Shown here piece by piece: positions 33,474 through 42,858 of a DNA stretch of 64,000 nucleotides (its first letter is position 1; the number at the start of each line of letters is the position of its first letter). Location of the stretch: assembly GCF_024449095.1 (NCBI RefSeq), contig NZ_CP024628.1, positions 62,001 through 126,000 of the forward strand, in the 5' to 3' direction. The notes below the pieces were generated by a model. The model saw only the letters and a program-made list of their open reading frames with translations, was not told the origin of the DNA and did not search any database. Both the position numbers and the translations under genes were made by a program. The stretch is from Vibrio coralliilyticus. Lineage in GTDB: Bacteria > Pseudomonadota > Gammaproteobacteria > Enterobacterales > Vibrionaceae.

Positions 33474-36350
33474 TTAGTGAATATCGAGTTTGCTAAGCAA
33501 TGATGGATATCCCCAACCATTTTCTCCGGCTTTAACGTCATCTCCGGTCAGATATTGATACAGAGTCGGAGCCAGAGAGCCGTTCTCCTCACTACTCAGT
33601 GGCGTAGCTTGTTTGCCAATTGGAGTGCCCCAAAATCCGATAAAGGCGTCCTTCTCCAAATAGCTTTCGCCCGCATGGCGCCCCGGTACTTTGGTGTTGT
33701 AACCAATCCCTTCGCGAGGGAACAAATTCACTGTACCTGCTCGCGGTTCGGCGTAAAGCTTGGCGAGTTGTACCACTGAATCAGGCCGAGGCGTAAATTG
33801 GGTCAGCTCGCGCCATTGCTTTTCGTCACACCAGCTCTGTGGGTTGGTGATATCTGCACGATTGACACATTTAGCGACTAACTGAGCAAACGTCTCAAGC
33901 TGTGCCTGATCTGGCGAAGGCAGGTAAGGATTGAGTTTATTGACTTCCAGTAACGCCGTTTTTCTATTGGCTTTGTAAAAATAGCGCTCGCCTTGTTTGA
34001 TAATGATTTCATCGATTCGTGTGCCGTCACGCTGAGCGACCAAACGTACCTGACACTCTATCTCATCGCAGGTTGATTCTCTGACGACTAAATAGTCGAG
34101 ACTATCTGCCAGTTTTTCGATTGACTCGGCAATGATGTCCAACTTCTCTCCTTGCGGAGCATTCACGGGTGCCCAGTCGGTCAGCTCTGAATAGACTGGT
34201 TGTGTTTGCCAGCCCGATTGCGAATTAAACATATCCATCATGAAGTTACCGCCAGCGGTAGAGGCTACCACCACATCAACACCTTGGTTACTCGGATAAT
34301 TTAATGCATTGGTGATCTTTGGTCCTTCGCCTTCATCAGATGAGATTTTCTTTATCACTAGAGGGTAGTCGAGTGATTCCGAAAGTGGCTCAAAGATCGC
34401 TTTCTCCGGATTTAAGGTGTAGTAGACCGGAGATAAACCATGGTCCCCCGCCATTCCCCACAGTGTCTGCTGATAAATGCCGGCGTTCTTGTACGCTTGT
34501 TCAATTTGACGTATCCAATAATCGAGGCGGTTGAGTTCACCTGTTGGCATAATGATTTCATCGCTAAAAGGGCCAACGAAGTGGGCAAAGTGATCCGGCC
34601 ATGGATTGTATATCAGGGCGTAATCTGGCATCCCTTGTCCATCAAGTTCTGCATAAGTAGTGATGTCTTGTTCAATCTTCCATTTACGGGTCAACTTGGT
34701 GTAGAAGTCCCACAGCGGTATCTCTTGATAGCTTTGAATGTTATCGATGAGGGACTGACGCTGCTTCGTTAGCACGTTTTCTACTTCGGCTCTTTCATTC
34801 AGCTCTCTCAAACAACGTTTCTCACCAAAGTCACGCAGTGCTTCGCCTGCGCCAAGGTTAACCAGACCGTCGTAACTGGTGTGAGCATTCCAGTCATATT
34901 GGGCGTTACAGTTAAGCGTTTTCAAGTGAACCAGTCGGTCAAACATGGTCTGAACCTGATTGGCCTGCATTAAGCGATCAAGTTGAAGGGCATCATTACC
35001 AAAGAAGTAATAGGCTCTGTCTTCGTTTCGGTCGACAAAGTGGAAATTCGGGATTCCTGTTCCTTGTTCGCCAGAGACTTTTGCCCCTGTTTTGATGATA
35101 GGCAGGTTTCTTACGCTAATCGTCGGTGTGGAAGAGATACCTACCCGAGCAATGGAGTCGGTATGATTTTGGTAAAGTCGCTTGAAGAACGGTAAGTAAT
35201 ATGGGTCACGATACGTTTGTTCTGATAGAACCTTAAGAAAACGCATGGATTGAACGTGCTCTGGGCTGCTTGTTGCGACAGGGCTGCCGAGCTCAGTACT
35301 CTTGGTATGTTGCTGGTAAGCGTGGGAAAGGAAAGGCTTATCTGGATCAACCAACCCTTCGATTAACCCTTGTTGCAACCCGTCGACCGTTATCTGAACA
35401 GCAAAGCGGCGGTTCTGCTGTGACTCGAGAAACTCAATTGCTTGTTGAGGGTGATCATCAAACGCGTTTTGTAGCCAGTCATTGAGGCGTTCTTGTCTCT
35501 CATCCTGATAGACAAACTGACGATAGGCTTTCAGCACATTGAGACGCACAAAATCAATTAAGGTAATGGTTAACGCTTGTGCTTTGTTATTCGGTTCGCT
35601 GGCTCTGTCGGCTGCACCATCGGCTACAATGCCGAGTATGGCTTGTTTCATGTCGCCTTCTTCCATCCCTGAAGCGGCTTGTTGCATGATGCCAACCACG
35701 ATTGGTTGAATCTTGGCGACCAATGCCAAATCTTCTGGTGACTTGGTTAGATATGTGTACTGGTCAGGGAGGCGTTCCATGTCTTGCCATTCACCAATCT
35801 GAACCAAAGCGTCATATACGGTCACCATGGCTGCCATAAACTGACCATTAATTTGGATACCTTCTTGGTGAGCTTGATCCTTGGCGTGTTGCTTAGGCTC
35901 TTTTTTGACCTTCTCTTCTAGAGCAAAGAGCGAGTGCTCAAAGCCTTTCAGAGCTTGTTTGTCATACACAGTTTGCAGGTAGGCTTTAAATTCATCGTCA
36001 CTACTGATTCCTGTGTAGCGATCGTAGAACTGATAAAGAAAATAGCCGAGAGGAATGGAATAAGTCGGATCAGCGATCTGTGCCATGACTCGACCTTTCG
36101 TTCTTGCATCAAGTGGCAATGTCAGTAGGTAGGTTTCTAGAGTCAGTCCGCCAATGGTAAACAGAGTCGTATCACGAGCAAAGCGCGTCGAGTAGGACAA
36201 TGAAGAGGTGATTTGATTTTTCAGTACTTCTGTTGAGTTAAATAGCCCACCGATCACTGGGGTATCACCGATATCGGCGTAAGCCGAGCTCATAGGGGTA
36301 AGGGCTGCCACAATTGCAGCAGGAAGAAGCCGTTTTCTCAACCAAGCCAT
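33474..36350 (-). CDS. Large exported alkaline-phosphatase-superfamily protein (NPP-like)
   Basis: A 958-residue protein with a Sec signal (MAWLRKRLL...SSAYADI). The first 370 residues are mostly helical and unlike known catalytic domains. Then comes a phosphodiesterase/nucleotide-pyrophosphatase-like core: SSTPTISVRNLPIIKTG probably holds the nucleophile Thr, followed by YALIYNPWPDHFAHFVGP (Asp and His metal ligands), WGMAGDHGLSP (DHG metal motif) and VPGRHAGESY (late His). It should be a periplasmic or surface phosphohydrolase or phosphotransferase; the substrate is unknown. Single gene. Confidence 0.78.
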   Translation of the reverse strand: MAWLRKRLLPAAIVAALTPMSSAYADIGDTPVIGGLFNSTEVLKNQITSSLSYSTRFARDTTLFTIGGLTLETYLLTLPLDARTKGRVMAQIADPTYSIPLGYFLYQFYDRYTGISSDDEFKAYLQTVYDKQALKGFEHSLFALEEKVKKEPKQHAKDQAHQEGIQINGQFMAAMVTVYDALVQIGEWQDMERLPDQYTYLTKSPEDLALVAKIQPIVVGIMQQAASGMEEGDMKQAILGIVADGAADRASEPNNKAQALTITLIDFVRLNVLKAYRQFVYQDERQERLNDWLQNAFDDHPQQAIEFLESQQNRRFAVQITVDGLQQGLIEGLVDPDKPFLSHAYQQHTKSTELGSPVATSSPEHVQSMRFLKVLSEQTYRDPYYLPFFKRLYQNHTDSIARVGISSTPTISVRNLPIIKTGAKVSGEQGTGIPNFHFVDRNEDRAYYFFGNDALQLDRLMQANQVQTMFDRLVHLKTLNCNAQYDWNAHTSYDGLVNLGAGEALRDFGEKRCLRELNERAEVENVLTKQRQSLIDNIQSYQEIPLWDFYTKLTRKWKIEQDITTYAELDGQGMPDYALIYNPWPDHFAHFVGPFSDEIIMPTGELNRLDYWIRQIEQAYKNAGIYQQTLWGMAGDHGLSPVYYTLNPEKAIFEPLSESLDYPLVIKKISSDEGEGPKITNALNYPSNQGVDVVVASTAGGNFMMDMFNSQSGWQTQPVYSELTDWAPVNAPQGEKLDIIAESIEKLADSLDYLVVRESTCDEIECQVRLVAQRDGTRIDEIIIKQGERYFYKANRKTALLEVNKLNPYLPSPDQAQLETFAQLVAKCVNRADITNPQSWCDEKQWRELTQFTPRPDSVVQLAKLYAEPRAGTVNLFPREGIGYNTKVPGRHAGESYLEKDAFIGFWGTPIGKQATPLSSEENGSLAPTLYQYLTGDDVKAGENGWGYPSLLSKLDIH

Positions 36351-36672
36351 TGTTTATATCTCATTCATTATACTGATGATTTTCATTCTGGCAGGCTTAT
36401 GGGAGAGTGCAAGAATAGGCTGACCAAAGCTTTGAGTTTATAGCGTCAGAATGTGACTTGGTTCCAGTTGTCGTAGCTGTCAGGTATTTAATCCTAGTGA
36501 GAAAATGTAATTCAGATGAATTTACAATGTAAACCCTAAGGGATGAGAAGGGAGTACTAAACTTTAAATGATGACTTTTTATCATGATTAGTATGACTTA
36601 AAGTGATTTTAATTCATTCTTGATTGGCTTTACCTTAGCAGCTGTCCAAGATGATATTGAAGAGAGATGACT
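36351..36672. other. Gene-free divergent promoter gap
   Basis: About 320 AT-rich bases between the phosphatase gene (leftward) and the GNAT gene (rightward). It holds both promoters; no operator, RNA or repeat stands out. Confidence 0.55.
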
Positions 36673-37164
36673 ATGAGCCAAGAAAACCTTCGTATAGTGC
36701 CTATCACAGCGCAACACGACGCAGCGATCTGCCAGATAATCAAGCAGGTCGGCAAAGAGTATGGTGCTGTGGGAGAAGGGTTTGGGCCGTCTGATGCTGA
36801 GGTCGACAATATGAGTCAGCATTATCACGAGCAGAACCGTAGCTTGTACTTGGTTGCGCTCTTAGACGACAAGGTGGTTGGCGGTTGTGGTGTTGCGCCT
36901 TTTGGGCAAAATGAGCAAACGTGTGAATTGAAGAAGCTCTTTTTACTTAAAGAGAGTAGAGGGCTTGGCTTGGGAAAAACCTTGTCGTTGGCCTGTTTAG
37001 ACTTTGCTAAGCAACAGGGTTTTGAACGTTGTTATCTGGACACTTTGTCCAATATGTCTGCGGCAGTGCGACTCTACGAAAGCTTGGGATTTGAACACCT
37101 CACTGCGCCTCTTGAGGGGACTTTGCACAACGGCTGTGATGTATGGATGCTTAAGTCATTGTGA
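36673..37164 (+). CDS. GNAT-family N-acetyltransferase
   Basis: A 163-residue acetyltransferase using acetyl-CoA. The central strand VVGGCGVAPF, the CoA-binding loop SRGLGLGKTL (Q/RxxGxG/A pattern) and the terminal AVRLYESLGF define the GNAT fold. Substrate unknown. The ATG at 36673 is preferred to the one at 36667 because GAGAG then sits at 8-9 bases. It is followed 15 bases later by a LysR gene in the same operon. Confidence 0.88.
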   Translation: MSQENLRIVPITAQHDAAICQIIKQVGKEYGAVGEGFGPSDAEVDNMSQHYHEQNRSLYLVALLDDKVVGGCGVAPFGQNEQTCELKKLFLLKESRGLGLGKTLSLACLDFAKQQGFERCYLDTLSNMSAAVRLYESLGFEHLTAPLEGTLHNGCDVWMLKSL

Positions 37165-37179
37165 TTCTAAGAAGGTGAT

Positions 37180-38103
37180 ATGAATAACTACAAACTGCTA
37201 CGCCCATTGTTGGTGCTGCTCCAAACTCGTAGCTTGACCGAGGCTGCACTGCAGCTCAACGTCACTCAGTCAGCGATGAGCCGAACCTTGAGTCAGATAA
37301 GAACGGCCTTTGATGACCCGATTTTGATTCGGGAAGGCAAACAGTTTGTAGTCAGTGCCAGAGGCCAGCAGTTACTCGCTCAACTGCCTGAGTTGATTGG
37401 GTCATTGGATGAGCTTTATGCAGTGGAAGCATTTTTGCCTCATGCTTGTCAAAGAGAGTTCAGACTGGCCTACACGGCATTTTTGTCTGAATCGAGTGTG
37501 CCTCTGGTGTCTGCTGAACTGCTTAGATTGGCCCCAAACGCAGGGGTAAATGGAGAGCTGTGGCAAGATCAGCATGTTAGCGTTCTCGGTGACAGCCCGA
37601 TTGATGTACTGGCGACCACACTCGACTACTTTCCTGAGAATATCTACGGCAAAAAATTGCTTGAAGATGAATATGTAGTACTGATGTCTGGTAATCATTC
37701 ATTGGCTGACGCTAGCCTTGAAATGGATGATTATTTTAGTGCTTCCCATGTGATGGTGCATGGTATGCGAGAGATGCGTCAGTATGTGGGCGAGCAGTTT
37801 GAACATCGCAAGGTTCAGCGTAAGGTGATCGCCAGGGTGCCATCGTTCACTGCGGCAATGGAATTAGTCAGTCAGAGTGACGCACTGGTTACCGCGCCTT
37901 TGCATTTGGCGGGCTATTTTTCTAATCGGTTTGACTACGTTGTAAAACCATTGCCCTTTGATTTGCCCAAGCATAGCTACTATCTGCTGTGGCACAGTCG
38001 GCATCAAAAAGATCCTGCCCATCGATGGTTTCGGGAGCAGAGCTTTGCAGCATTACAGCGGCATTTGAAGCTGATGCATGCTTCTGGCGTTGAACAGATG
38101 TAA
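37180..38103 (+). CDS. LysR-family transcriptional regulator
   Basis: A 307-residue LysR regulator; helix-turn-helix at about residues 16-45 (RSLTEAALQLNVTQSAMSRTLSQIR), then a periplasmic-binding-protein-like effector domain. The sequence from PILIREGKQF and the overall layout resemble the NodD/NahR-like subgroup. Target genes unknown; the co-transcribed GNAT gene is one candidate. GAAGGTGAT precedes the ATG. Its stop codon lies at the edge of a terminator palindrome that was split by IS4-family copy 2. Confidence 0.9.
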   Translation: MNNYKLLRPLLVLLQTRSLTEAALQLNVTQSAMSRTLSQIRTAFDDPILIREGKQFVVSARGQQLLAQLPELIGSLDELYAVEAFLPHACQREFRLAYTAFLSESSVPLVSAELLRLAPNAGVNGELWQDQHVSVLGDSPIDVLATTLDYFPENIYGKKLLEDEYVVLMSGNHSLADASLEMDDYFSASHVMVHGMREMRQYVGEQFEHRKVQRKVIARVPSFTAAMELVSQSDALVTAPLHLAGYFSNRFDYVVKPLPFDLPKHSYYLLWHSRHQKDPAHRWFREQSFAALQRHLKLMHASGVEQM

Positions 38104-38109
38104 AAAAGC

Positions 38110-38121
38110 CCTGATAGTCAG
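38110..38121 (+). repeat. 12-bp target duplication, left side of IS copy 2
   Basis: CCTGATAGTCAG is repeated at 39552-39563. Joining the flanks restores a terminator with stem AGCCCTGA/TCAGGGCT around TAG, flanked by AAAAA and TTTTT, between the convergent LysR and malT genes. Confidence 0.92.
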
Positions 38122-39551
38122 CAACGTAGTTCACTTAAGAGGAGCTGCGTAGCGATTAACAGGGTATCGGGTCTTTGATATTTTTACCGCCCTAGGCCGA
38201 TTTGGCTTAGGGCGTTTGTCTATAAAGAGGATAGATAAATCTCCTCGAAGGCTCTTTAAGCGTTTCGGCGTGTTACCTAAAGACACCGCTTTACTCATCA
38301 TTTTGAGCTGGCTGGCTATAAACTGGCAAGCGTACTTAAAGCTGATTTCATTAGGTAAGCGTCCGTGTTCAACGGCAGCTTGACTAGCCTCTCGTCTCAC
38401 CAAGTTATAACCAAGTAATAACCCCCACAGCTCTTGATAGACGAGTTCGACTGTTTTGCTTCTCAACACTAAAGCGTTGTGTTGCATTGAGCTCTTGATG
38501 TCACGGTAACCTAATTCGATTTCCCATCTTTCATGATAAAGCTCTGCCACAGATTGAGCGTCATACTGCTCTCTAGGAAGCGAGGTAAACACCGTTTTGG
38601 ATTTACCTTGAACCTCATAACTGACGGCTCTGACTGTCCATTTTTCTGGAAGACGAGGATTCTTTTTACGAGCTTGCGGTGAGACCTTCATCTCCACAAG
38701 CATGTCACTGCTTTCTTTATCATCCAGTAGAGTATATTTGACTCCTTTCCTTGCAGGGAGAAGCCAGTGTCTATTTATTCCACTGTTTTGCAGAGAAAGG
38801 AGTAAATCTGCACCATAAAAACCTTTATCCAGTAACGTCACTGAGTTGTCTGGTAGAGCGTTGATGAAAGGCATCGCTAGAGGAATTTCACCTCGGCGAT
38901 ACGGGCTTATCGCCGCATCAACGATGACATGAGAGCGAACATTCATCATAGTCACAACTCTCAATACTGGATGAGGTGTTTGTCTGTTGCTAGACGTATT
39001 TCCAGAGCCAAAATGTTCCCTCAATTCTGGTGTGTCAGCCGTTCTAAAAAGAGCGCCATCGACAGCAAAAACTTGTAAGCCTTGCCATGCATCATCAGGG
39101 TATCGCTCAAGTCCCCACGTTTTCCCACATTGCTTAAACAGCCATTCGGGTGCTGCTTTGCCTAAGCGTTGTCTTGCTTGGGTTAAGGCGCTCTTTGCCA
39201 ATAGCTCTTCATCAGCCAAACCGTCAGCACAGACATTCATTCTTCGAGCGACTTCGGCAATGGGTTCATTGCGGAAAAAAGCCATACCCACAATCAGCCA
39301 CAACACCATATCGCTCGGTAATCGGCGTCGACGGATAGTCGCTTTATCGGACAGTGAGGCTGCTTTAGCTACCCACGCATCGGGAATGTGTTCAGAAAAG
39401 GTGGTGAGTTGGGCAACATCAACAGGGTTTTCTTCAAGGAAGTCGGCAAAGAAGTGTTGAATAGACATAAAAAATCGGAAACCTATAAACAGATTTCCGA
39501 TTGTCTCTCATCAGAAGGATCGGTCAACCGATCCTTATCTGATCTACATTG
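38122..39551 (-). mobile_element. IS4-family insertion sequence, copy 2 (1430 bp, inverted)
   Basis: Same ends and length as copy 1 at 4716-6145, in the opposite orientation, with its own different 12-bp target duplication. It therefore transposed independently and is not one arm of a composite transposon. It sits in the centre of a bidirectional terminator palindrome and carries the same double-hairpin leader (39469-39536 on the minus strand). Confidence 0.95.
38131..39468 (-). CDS. IS4-family transposase (copy 2)
   Basis: A 445-residue DDE transposase of the IS4 family with the YREK signature (YHERWEIELGYRDIK). The frame is intact. Relative to copy 1 it has Ala, Gln and Arg where that copy has Thr, Lys and Lys. 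A T-run of the leader terminator touches its ATG, so expression should be low. Confidence 0.96.
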   Translation of the reverse strand: MSIQHFFADFLEENPVDVAQLTTFSEHIPDAWVAKAASLSDKATIRRRRLPSDMVLWLIVGMAFFRNEPIAEVARRMNVCADGLADEELLAKSALTQARQRLGKAAPEWLFKQCGKTWGLERYPDDAWQGLQVFAVDGALFRTADTPELREHFGSGNTSSNRQTPHPVLRVVTMMNVRSHVIVDAAISPYRRGEIPLAMPFINALPDNSVTLLDKGFYGADLLLSLQNSGINRHWLLPARKGVKYTLLDDKESSDMLVEMKVSPQARKKNPRLPEKWTVRAVSYEVQGKSKTVFTSLPREQYDAQSVAELYHERWEIELGYRDIKSSMQHNALVLRSKTVELVYQELWGLLLGYNLVRREASQAAVEHGRLPNEISFKYACQFIASQLKMMSKAVSLGNTPKRLKSLRGDLSILFIDKRPKPNRPRAVKISKTRYPVNRYAAPLK

Positions 39552-39563
39552 CCTGATAGTCAG
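39552..39563 (+). repeat. 12-bp target duplication, right side of IS copy 2
   Basis: CCTGATAGTCAG, identical to 38110-38121; continues into GGCTTTTT, the second arm and T-run of the split terminator. This arm now lies alone after the malT stop. Confidence 0.92.
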
Positions 39564-39592
39564 GGCTTTTTGCTGAGATTGAGGGCCTAGTA

Positions 39593-42301
39593 TCAGTAAC
39601 CCATTAATTGCAGGAGGTTTTCTGCTGTTTTTATCGCCTCTTTTCGATTCGCGATATTGAGTTTCTGGTACAGGTTACGAATATGAGTTTTGATTGTGGT
39701 GCCCGCTACATCCAACTCTTGAGCAATTTGCTCGTTACTAAAGCCAGAATAGATCAGGCCAAGTACCTGCCATTCACGTTGAGTTAGTGGGCTGGTGCGA
39801 ACCAACTCTGGAATATTCGGATGGTTAACCAGCTTCTCAACAAATTCTTCATCAAAGTGAACCGAGCGGCTACGTTGAGTCGTCGATATGTCCTTAAGCA
39901 ACTGCTGAGCGCGGTGGCGTTCAAGGTCACCCAACTCATTTTTGTTGACCAGTTTTTCGAGAATATGACCGATCTTGCCGCCTTCAACGAGGAAGTTACC
40001 CAAAATCCCTGTTTGATTTGTCAGTTCCAGTGCTTGTTTGAGCAGTAACTTGGCGCGCTCTTCATCTTGCTGTGTGGTCGCCAGTACCGCTTCAACAATC
40101 AGGTTGCGGTTATTGTCGGTGACCAGACTGTTGTGATTCGCTTGTTCTTGAAGGAATTTAAGCGTTTCAGCCGCTTGATCAAACATACCCAGATTGATTT
40201 GTGCACGGGAGATGTTGCGCCACTGGAGTTGAGTAAAATGGTTACACGCTTTTTCTGGGCGAGGTGTGGTTTCTAGCCAATGTTGAATGGCTTCCATATC
40301 GCCTCGCGCCTGCCAGAACAGAATCAGAGACAACGAAGCGTTCGCCGTCCAGTCAACATGGTAGGTGGACTGCTTCAGCAGGTGAACAATTTGCTCAATG
40401 AACTTGTTGGCTTTGTCTAACTCACCACGCCCAATAGCGATTCGCGCCAGCATAGAGTAGCTATGTAAGTGCTTACTTGGACTGTGATTACCCAGTACAT
40501 CTAAGCCTTTATATGCGCATTCCTCGGCTTCGTCGAGACGATTCCAACACCAGAAAATCTGTGCACGAATACGTAGCAGGAACTCATGCATTGGAACTTG
40601 CTGCAGTTGCTGCTCCTCGATTAGCTTGAAGGCGTTTTCCTGTACTTCAAAGGCAGCCTGTACATAGCCCTGAGCAATGAGAATTTCACTTTGCTGAAGC
40701 ATTGCCCATAACGCTTGATGGTAAACCTGATACTGGCGAGCCAGCTTTTCGGTTTGCTGCATCATAGGCAGTGCGCGACTCAGATGGCCTAACACGTGGT
40801 TCACTTCACCAACAACGGATGTTGCGACAATGCGACTGCGATACACTGTGCTGTCGAGCTGTCCAAGAGACAGTTCAGCCAGCTCCAGTGCCTTTTCTGG
40901 TTCGTTCTGGTTAATCGCGACCTGAGCACGTAAGGCGTTAAACTCTCCCTGCTCTTTGGTGCTTAATGTGACGTTGAAGGCTTTCATTTGCTCATCCGCT
41001 TTGGATAGCAGGTCACCAACATCGTTATACCTGTGCTGACTTTGCGCTAACCAGGCCTGCAACATGCACAATTTCGGTTCACTATAGAGTTGTTCAGGGG
41101 CGAGGGTGTTAATCGCTTTTTCTACAGTTTGAAGCTCGCCGCTGTTGAACATTTTCCAGCCATATTGGCTCAAGATGTCGGCAGTTAATTGGCGGTTTCC
41201 TGCTTTTTGAGCATGACGAAGTGCTTGGTGAGGAGAAGAAAGCTTTAACCATGCTTGAGCCGCAGTCTGATGCAGTTCTTGCTCTTGCTGAGGTATACGA
41301 GCAGAGCGCTCGTGAGCGAGAAATTCAGCAAACAAGTTGTGGAAGCGATACCAGTTTTGTTCGCCTTCAAGTGGGTGGATAAATAAGCCGTAGCGGTTGA
41401 GTGACTCAATCATGCTAAGAGCGTCATCACGTTTGGTCAAAGTCGATACCAGAGCATCATTAAAGTGATCAAGTACAGAACATTGCAGTAGAAATAAACG
41501 TGTTTCTGTATCCAAGAGATCGAACACTTCTTCAACCAGATAGTCCCACAGGTGAGCGTGATTAAATTGAGAAAAGGATTCAGCAGACTGAGCTAAGGTT
41601 TTGTGTTGATGCTGCGCCTGCAATGCGATTAATTGTAGCGCTGACGGCCAGCCTTCTACATAATTTCGTAAATTGTCGGCAGTCGCGTCGTCAATGCCAT
41701 CAGCCACTCGTTGATTAAAAAAGCGAGTGGTTTCTTCGGTATCAAATGCCAAAAGGTCATCGCCAATCTCGATCATGAGGTCGCGAACACGCAGGTTTGC
41801 AGTCCCTAACGGTGGTGTTGCGCGACTGGTGACGACCAGCGTCAGATTATCCGGCATGTGCTTGAGGAAAAAACGGATCGCTTCATGGATGTCATCATTA
41901 GAGATAAGGTGGTAATCATCCAAGACCAGATAGCACTCTTGGTGAAAATTGGCGATTTCAGCGAACACTTCACTAAATAGTGAGTGAAGAGAAGAAAACT
42001 GGCGCTTTTCAGCCAGTTTCTGAGAATTCGGACAAGCGTTGTGCGTGGCCTTGTTCAATGCTTGGATCAGATAGTTGATAAAGCGGAATGAGTCGTTGTC
42101 ACTCTCATCTATACTGTACCAGCCCGTGTTGGTTTTGTCGGCTAACCACTGTGATGCCATGGTTGTTTTGCCATACCCTGCGGGCGAACGGAAAAGAATG
42201 AGTTTATAACAGGGGGCTTGCTGTAATAAATCGAGAACTCTTGGGCGGACAATTGCGTTGTGTAAACGCCCTGGACGGGTTAATTTCGAAGGAATCCACA
42301 T
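39593..42301 (-). CDS. malT: Maltose regulon activator MalT
   Basis: A 902-residue LAL/STAND activator that binds ATP and maltotriose and turns on maltodextrin genes. Walker A is [10 protein letters not shown] (about residues 38-47), and Walker B-like LVLDDYH is near 122. A long helical superhelix follows, then a C-terminal LuxR-type helix-turn-helix ([36 protein letters not shown]). The length matches E. coli MalT (901). It is divergent from malP across a 557-base gap, as in other Vibrio mal loci. Its original downstream terminator is interrupted by IS copy 2. Confidence 0.97.
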   Translation of the reverse strand: MWIPSKLTRPGRLHNAIVRPRVLDLLQQAPCYKLILFRSPAGYGKTTMASQWLADKTNTGWYSIDESDNDSFRFINYLIQALNKATHNACPNSQKLAEKRQFSSLHSLFSEVFAEIANFHQECYLVLDDYHLISNDDIHEAIRFFLKHMPDNLTLVVTSRATPPLGTANLRVRDLMIEIGDDLLAFDTEETTRFFNQRVADGIDDATADNLRNYVEGWPSALQLIALQAQHQHKTLAQSAESFSQFNHAHLWDYLVEEVFDLLDTETRLFLLQCSVLDHFNDALVSTLTKRDDALSMIESLNRYGLFIHPLEGEQNWYRFHNLFAEFLAHERSARIPQQEQELHQTAAQAWLKLSSPHQALRHAQKAGNRQLTADILSQYGWKMFNSGELQTVEKAINTLAPEQLYSEPKLCMLQAWLAQSQHRYNDVGDLLSKADEQMKAFNVTLSTKEQGEFNALRAQVAINQNEPEKALELAELSLGQLDSTVYRSRIVATSVVGEVNHVLGHLSRALPMMQQTEKLARQYQVYHQALWAMLQQSEILIAQGYVQAAFEVQENAFKLIEEQQLQQVPMHEFLLRIRAQIFWCWNRLDEAEECAYKGLDVLGNHSPSKHLHSYSMLARIAIGRGELDKANKFIEQIVHLLKQSTYHVDWTANASLSLILFWQARGDMEAIQHWLETTPRPEKACNHFTQLQWRNISRAQINLGMFDQAAETLKFLQEQANHNSLVTDNNRNLIVEAVLATTQQDEERAKLLLKQALELTNQTGILGNFLVEGGKIGHILEKLVNKNELGDLERHRAQQLLKDISTTQRSRSVHFDEEFVEKLVNHPNIPELVRTSPLTQREWQVLGLIYSGFSNEQIAQELDVAGTTIKTHIRNLYQKLNIANRKEAIKTAENLLQLMGY

Positions 42302-42664
42302 CTTCTTTTCCCTGTTCTGAAATACTCACAAATACCAATCTTTATTCGGAGTATGTTGATTAAAACTTAGTCAATCAGACCTAATGACAGGGATGTTACT
42401 TGAGAACAATAGCGACAGTTATTGATCAACCGCCAGATTTTCGCGTATTTCACACTTTCCTCTTATCTACGCCCTTGTTTTGTGATCTAAATCTATTTTA
42501 ATCGGATTTATAAGTGCGACTTATACCTGTTTCTGCACCAAAAACTATGTAACTTGCGTGAATTTAGCGCTCAATATGTGATCAGGTGAGCATATTGTTC
42601 AAATTATTGAGAATATGGACACCTAAGGTTCATACACCAAGGCTAAGGTGAATTTCGTTGATGG

Positions 42665-42680
42665 TGTGATCTTTATCACC
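42665..42680 (+). promoter_or_regulatory. Candidate CRP site
   Basis: TGTGA-N6-TCACC, one base from the CRP consensus TGTGA-N6-TCACA, lying about 180 bases before malP. It fits the catabolite control known for maltose genes. Confidence 0.6.
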
Positions 42681-42754
42681 AGAGCGAAGGTTTGAGCCCA
42701 ATTGATTTGGGAGTTAGATCACTGAGCTTCTGGTCATACGCCCTCTACGCCCTG

Positions 42755-42791
42755 CATCCTCCTCCTAATGAGCTGTCGATATAGGAGGATG
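42755..42791 (+). promoter_or_regulatory. Candidate inverted pair of MalT boxes
   Basis: CATCCTCC (42755-42762) and GGAGGATG (42784-42791) are exact inverted copies; MalT boxes centre on GGA(G/T)GA. They lie 67-104 bases before the malP start, a position suited to activation. Confidence 0.5.
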
Positions 42792-42858
42792 TTTTGGTTG
42801 TCATGTCAATGCACGATATGTCTCAGATGGATTAAAACCGATAAGTGAGATTTCTCTA

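Larger units (their letters stand above)
42302..42858. other. malT-malP divergent control region
   Basis: A 557-base region without genes. It holds a CRP-like site (42665-42680) and an inverted pair of MalT-box-like sequences (42755-42791). Also visible are TACGCCCT repeats just before the boxes (42737-42753) and an imperfect palindrome CAATATG...CATATTG at about 42572-42599. Confidence 0.7.

Noticed and set aside
4716..39551. Composite transposon bounded by the two IS4-family copies
   Set aside because: Each copy has its own unrelated target duplication and lies in a separate terminator; the genes between are ordinary chromosomal ones.
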